Assembly: GCA_900557435.1 (NCBI GenBank)
Contig: USSH01000136.1
Coordinates: 1-6,907 of the forward strand
Direction of reading: 5' to 3'
DNA: 6,907 nucleotides
DNA from: an uncultured Coprococcus sp.
GTDB lineage: Bacteria; Bacillota; Clostridia; Lachnospirales; Lachnospiraceae
Shown: piece after piece, positions 6,554 to 6,907 of the stretch
Layout: every line of letters begins with the position of its first letter
Numbering within the stretch: the stretch's first letter is position 1
Made by a program: the position numbers and the translations under genes
Notes under the pieces: generated by a model
What the model was told of the DNA's origin: nothing
Databases searched by the model: none
The model's input: only the letters and a program-made list of their open reading frames with translations

Positions 6554-6582
6554 AATATACAATTCCTATACTTAATCAACAA
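6554..6582 (-). promoter_or_regulatory. Candidate promoter for the 115-codon gene
   Basis: On the minus strand, TTGTTG (6582-6577) is followed after 17 bp by TATATT (6559-6554). Transcription would start near 6547, just upstream of the AAAGGAG ribosome binding site, giving a very short leader. The DNA is AT-rich, which raises the chance of a false match. Confidence 0.45.
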
Positions 6583-6602
6583 CACCATGGATACTTTAAT
6601 AT

Positions 6603-6686
6603 TTATAAACCTTCATCATCCAGACATTCACCAACTACGATCAACACTCTTCCAATAATTTTGATCACTATACATGCCATCTTCAT
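6603..6686 (-). CDS. Tiny hydrophobic peptide gene, 27 residues
   Basis: An ATG at 6686 opens a 27-codon frame ending in TAA (6603-6605). It begins 2 bp after the TAG of the 36-codon gene, and a G-rich GGGGG (6697-6701) lies about 10 nt before the ATG, so it looks translationally coupled. Residues 4-18 are hydrophobic (ACIVIKIIGRVLIVV), followed by an acidic end (ECLDDEG). Its IIGRVLIVVG echoes IIGTILLVAG in the preceding peptide, suggesting the two are related. Function unknown; a short open frame in AT-rich DNA can occur by chance, and confidence rests on spacing and similarity to its neighbour. Confidence 0.4.
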   Translation of the reverse strand: MKMACIVIKIIGRVLIVVGECLDDEGL

Positions 6687-6688
6687 AT

Positions 6689-6799
6689 CTACTTTTCCCC
6701 CTTTACGTCTAATACAAGTCTGTAAATCTTACGACCTTTGCCAGCCACCAAAAGTATTGTTCCTATAATCTCTCCTGCAATAATCAGCTTCTTTCCCAT
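6689..6799 (-). CDS. Small hydrophobic peptide gene, 36 residues
   Basis: An ATG at 6799 opens a 36-codon frame ending in TAG (6689-6691). AAGGAG (6809-6814) lies 9 nt before it, a good ribosome binding site; the other nearby ATG (6806) is only 2 nt away and opens a different frame. Residues 5-20 form a hydrophobic helix-like stretch (LIIAGEIIGTILLVAG) between basic residues, and the C-terminal half is basic (GKGRKIYRLVL). Such a peptide would likely associate with the membrane. I do not recognise a family. It is the first visible member of a small-gene cluster with the 27-codon gene. Confidence 0.5.
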   Translation of the reverse strand: MGKKLIIAGEIIGTILLVAGKGRKIYRLVLDVKGEK

Positions 6800-6837
6800 A
6801 TTCCATTTCTCCTTCCGTTTTCATCACTCATTTACTA

Positions 6838-6866
6838 ATTACATAATATTAAATTCGAATTTCCAA
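6838..6866 (-). promoter_or_regulatory. Weak promoter candidate and 12-bp palindrome upstream of the small genes
   Basis: On the minus strand, TTGGAA (6866-6861) and TGTAAT (6843-6838) are 17 bp apart, a modest match. The perfect palindrome AAATTCGAATTT (6851-6862) overlaps the spacer and -35 box and could be a regulator site. Nothing else is recognised between 6807 and the right edge. Confidence 0.3.
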
Positions 6867-6907
6867 TTCAGTACTCAAAATGGGGCTTTGACAAAATATT
6901 TGTAAAT

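Noticed and set aside
6475..6768. A 97-codon plus-strand open frame over the small-gene region
   Set aside because: No ribosome binding site before the ATG, and it covers the ribosome binding sites and frames of the minus-strand genes. It is best explained as AT-rich shadow.

Overview
The window looks like chromosomal DNA of a low-to-moderate GC Firmicute, most likely the gut clade Lachnospiraceae. Three things point there: strong AGGAG-type ribosome binding sites, a DUF6382-type protein, and the wording of the MltG, LysA-like and acyl-CoA synthetase sequences. The species cannot be fixed from the sequence alone.

From left to right: (1) 1-987, minus strand, the N-terminal 329 residues of a cytoplasmic DUF6382-like protein that runs off the left edge, with a good promoter at 1063-1091. 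(2) 1166-2341, minus strand, mltG, a membrane-anchored lytic transglycosylase with an unusual acidic Ser/Asp tail. (3) 2429-2945, plus strand, divergent from mltG, a cyclophilin-type peptidyl-prolyl isomerase with a TTG start, broken near its middle by a frameshift. (4) 2946-3149, a convergent gap with a long 20-nt-arm hairpin. (5) 6059 down to 3150, minus strand, a two-gene operon of an acyl-CoA synthetase followed 18 bp later by a LysA-like PLP decarboxylase. It has its own promoter (6142-6170) and a perfect 14-bp palindrome (6113-6126) just downstream of the predicted start of transcription. (6) 6183-6907, minus strand, an AT-rich stretch with a 115-residue orphan protein and, upstream of it, two tiny genes of 36 and 27 codons that are spaced for coupled translation.

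The left half is mostly envelope and housekeeping functions: peptidoglycan strand cleavage, protein folding and a probable envelope-associated regulatory protein. The synthetase and decarboxylase probably form one metabolic unit, but their substrates cannot be read from the sequence. The least explained part is the right end, where three small ORFs with hydrophobic segments match no family I recognise. No tRNA, rRNA, CRISPR array, transposase or insertion-sequence end is visible.
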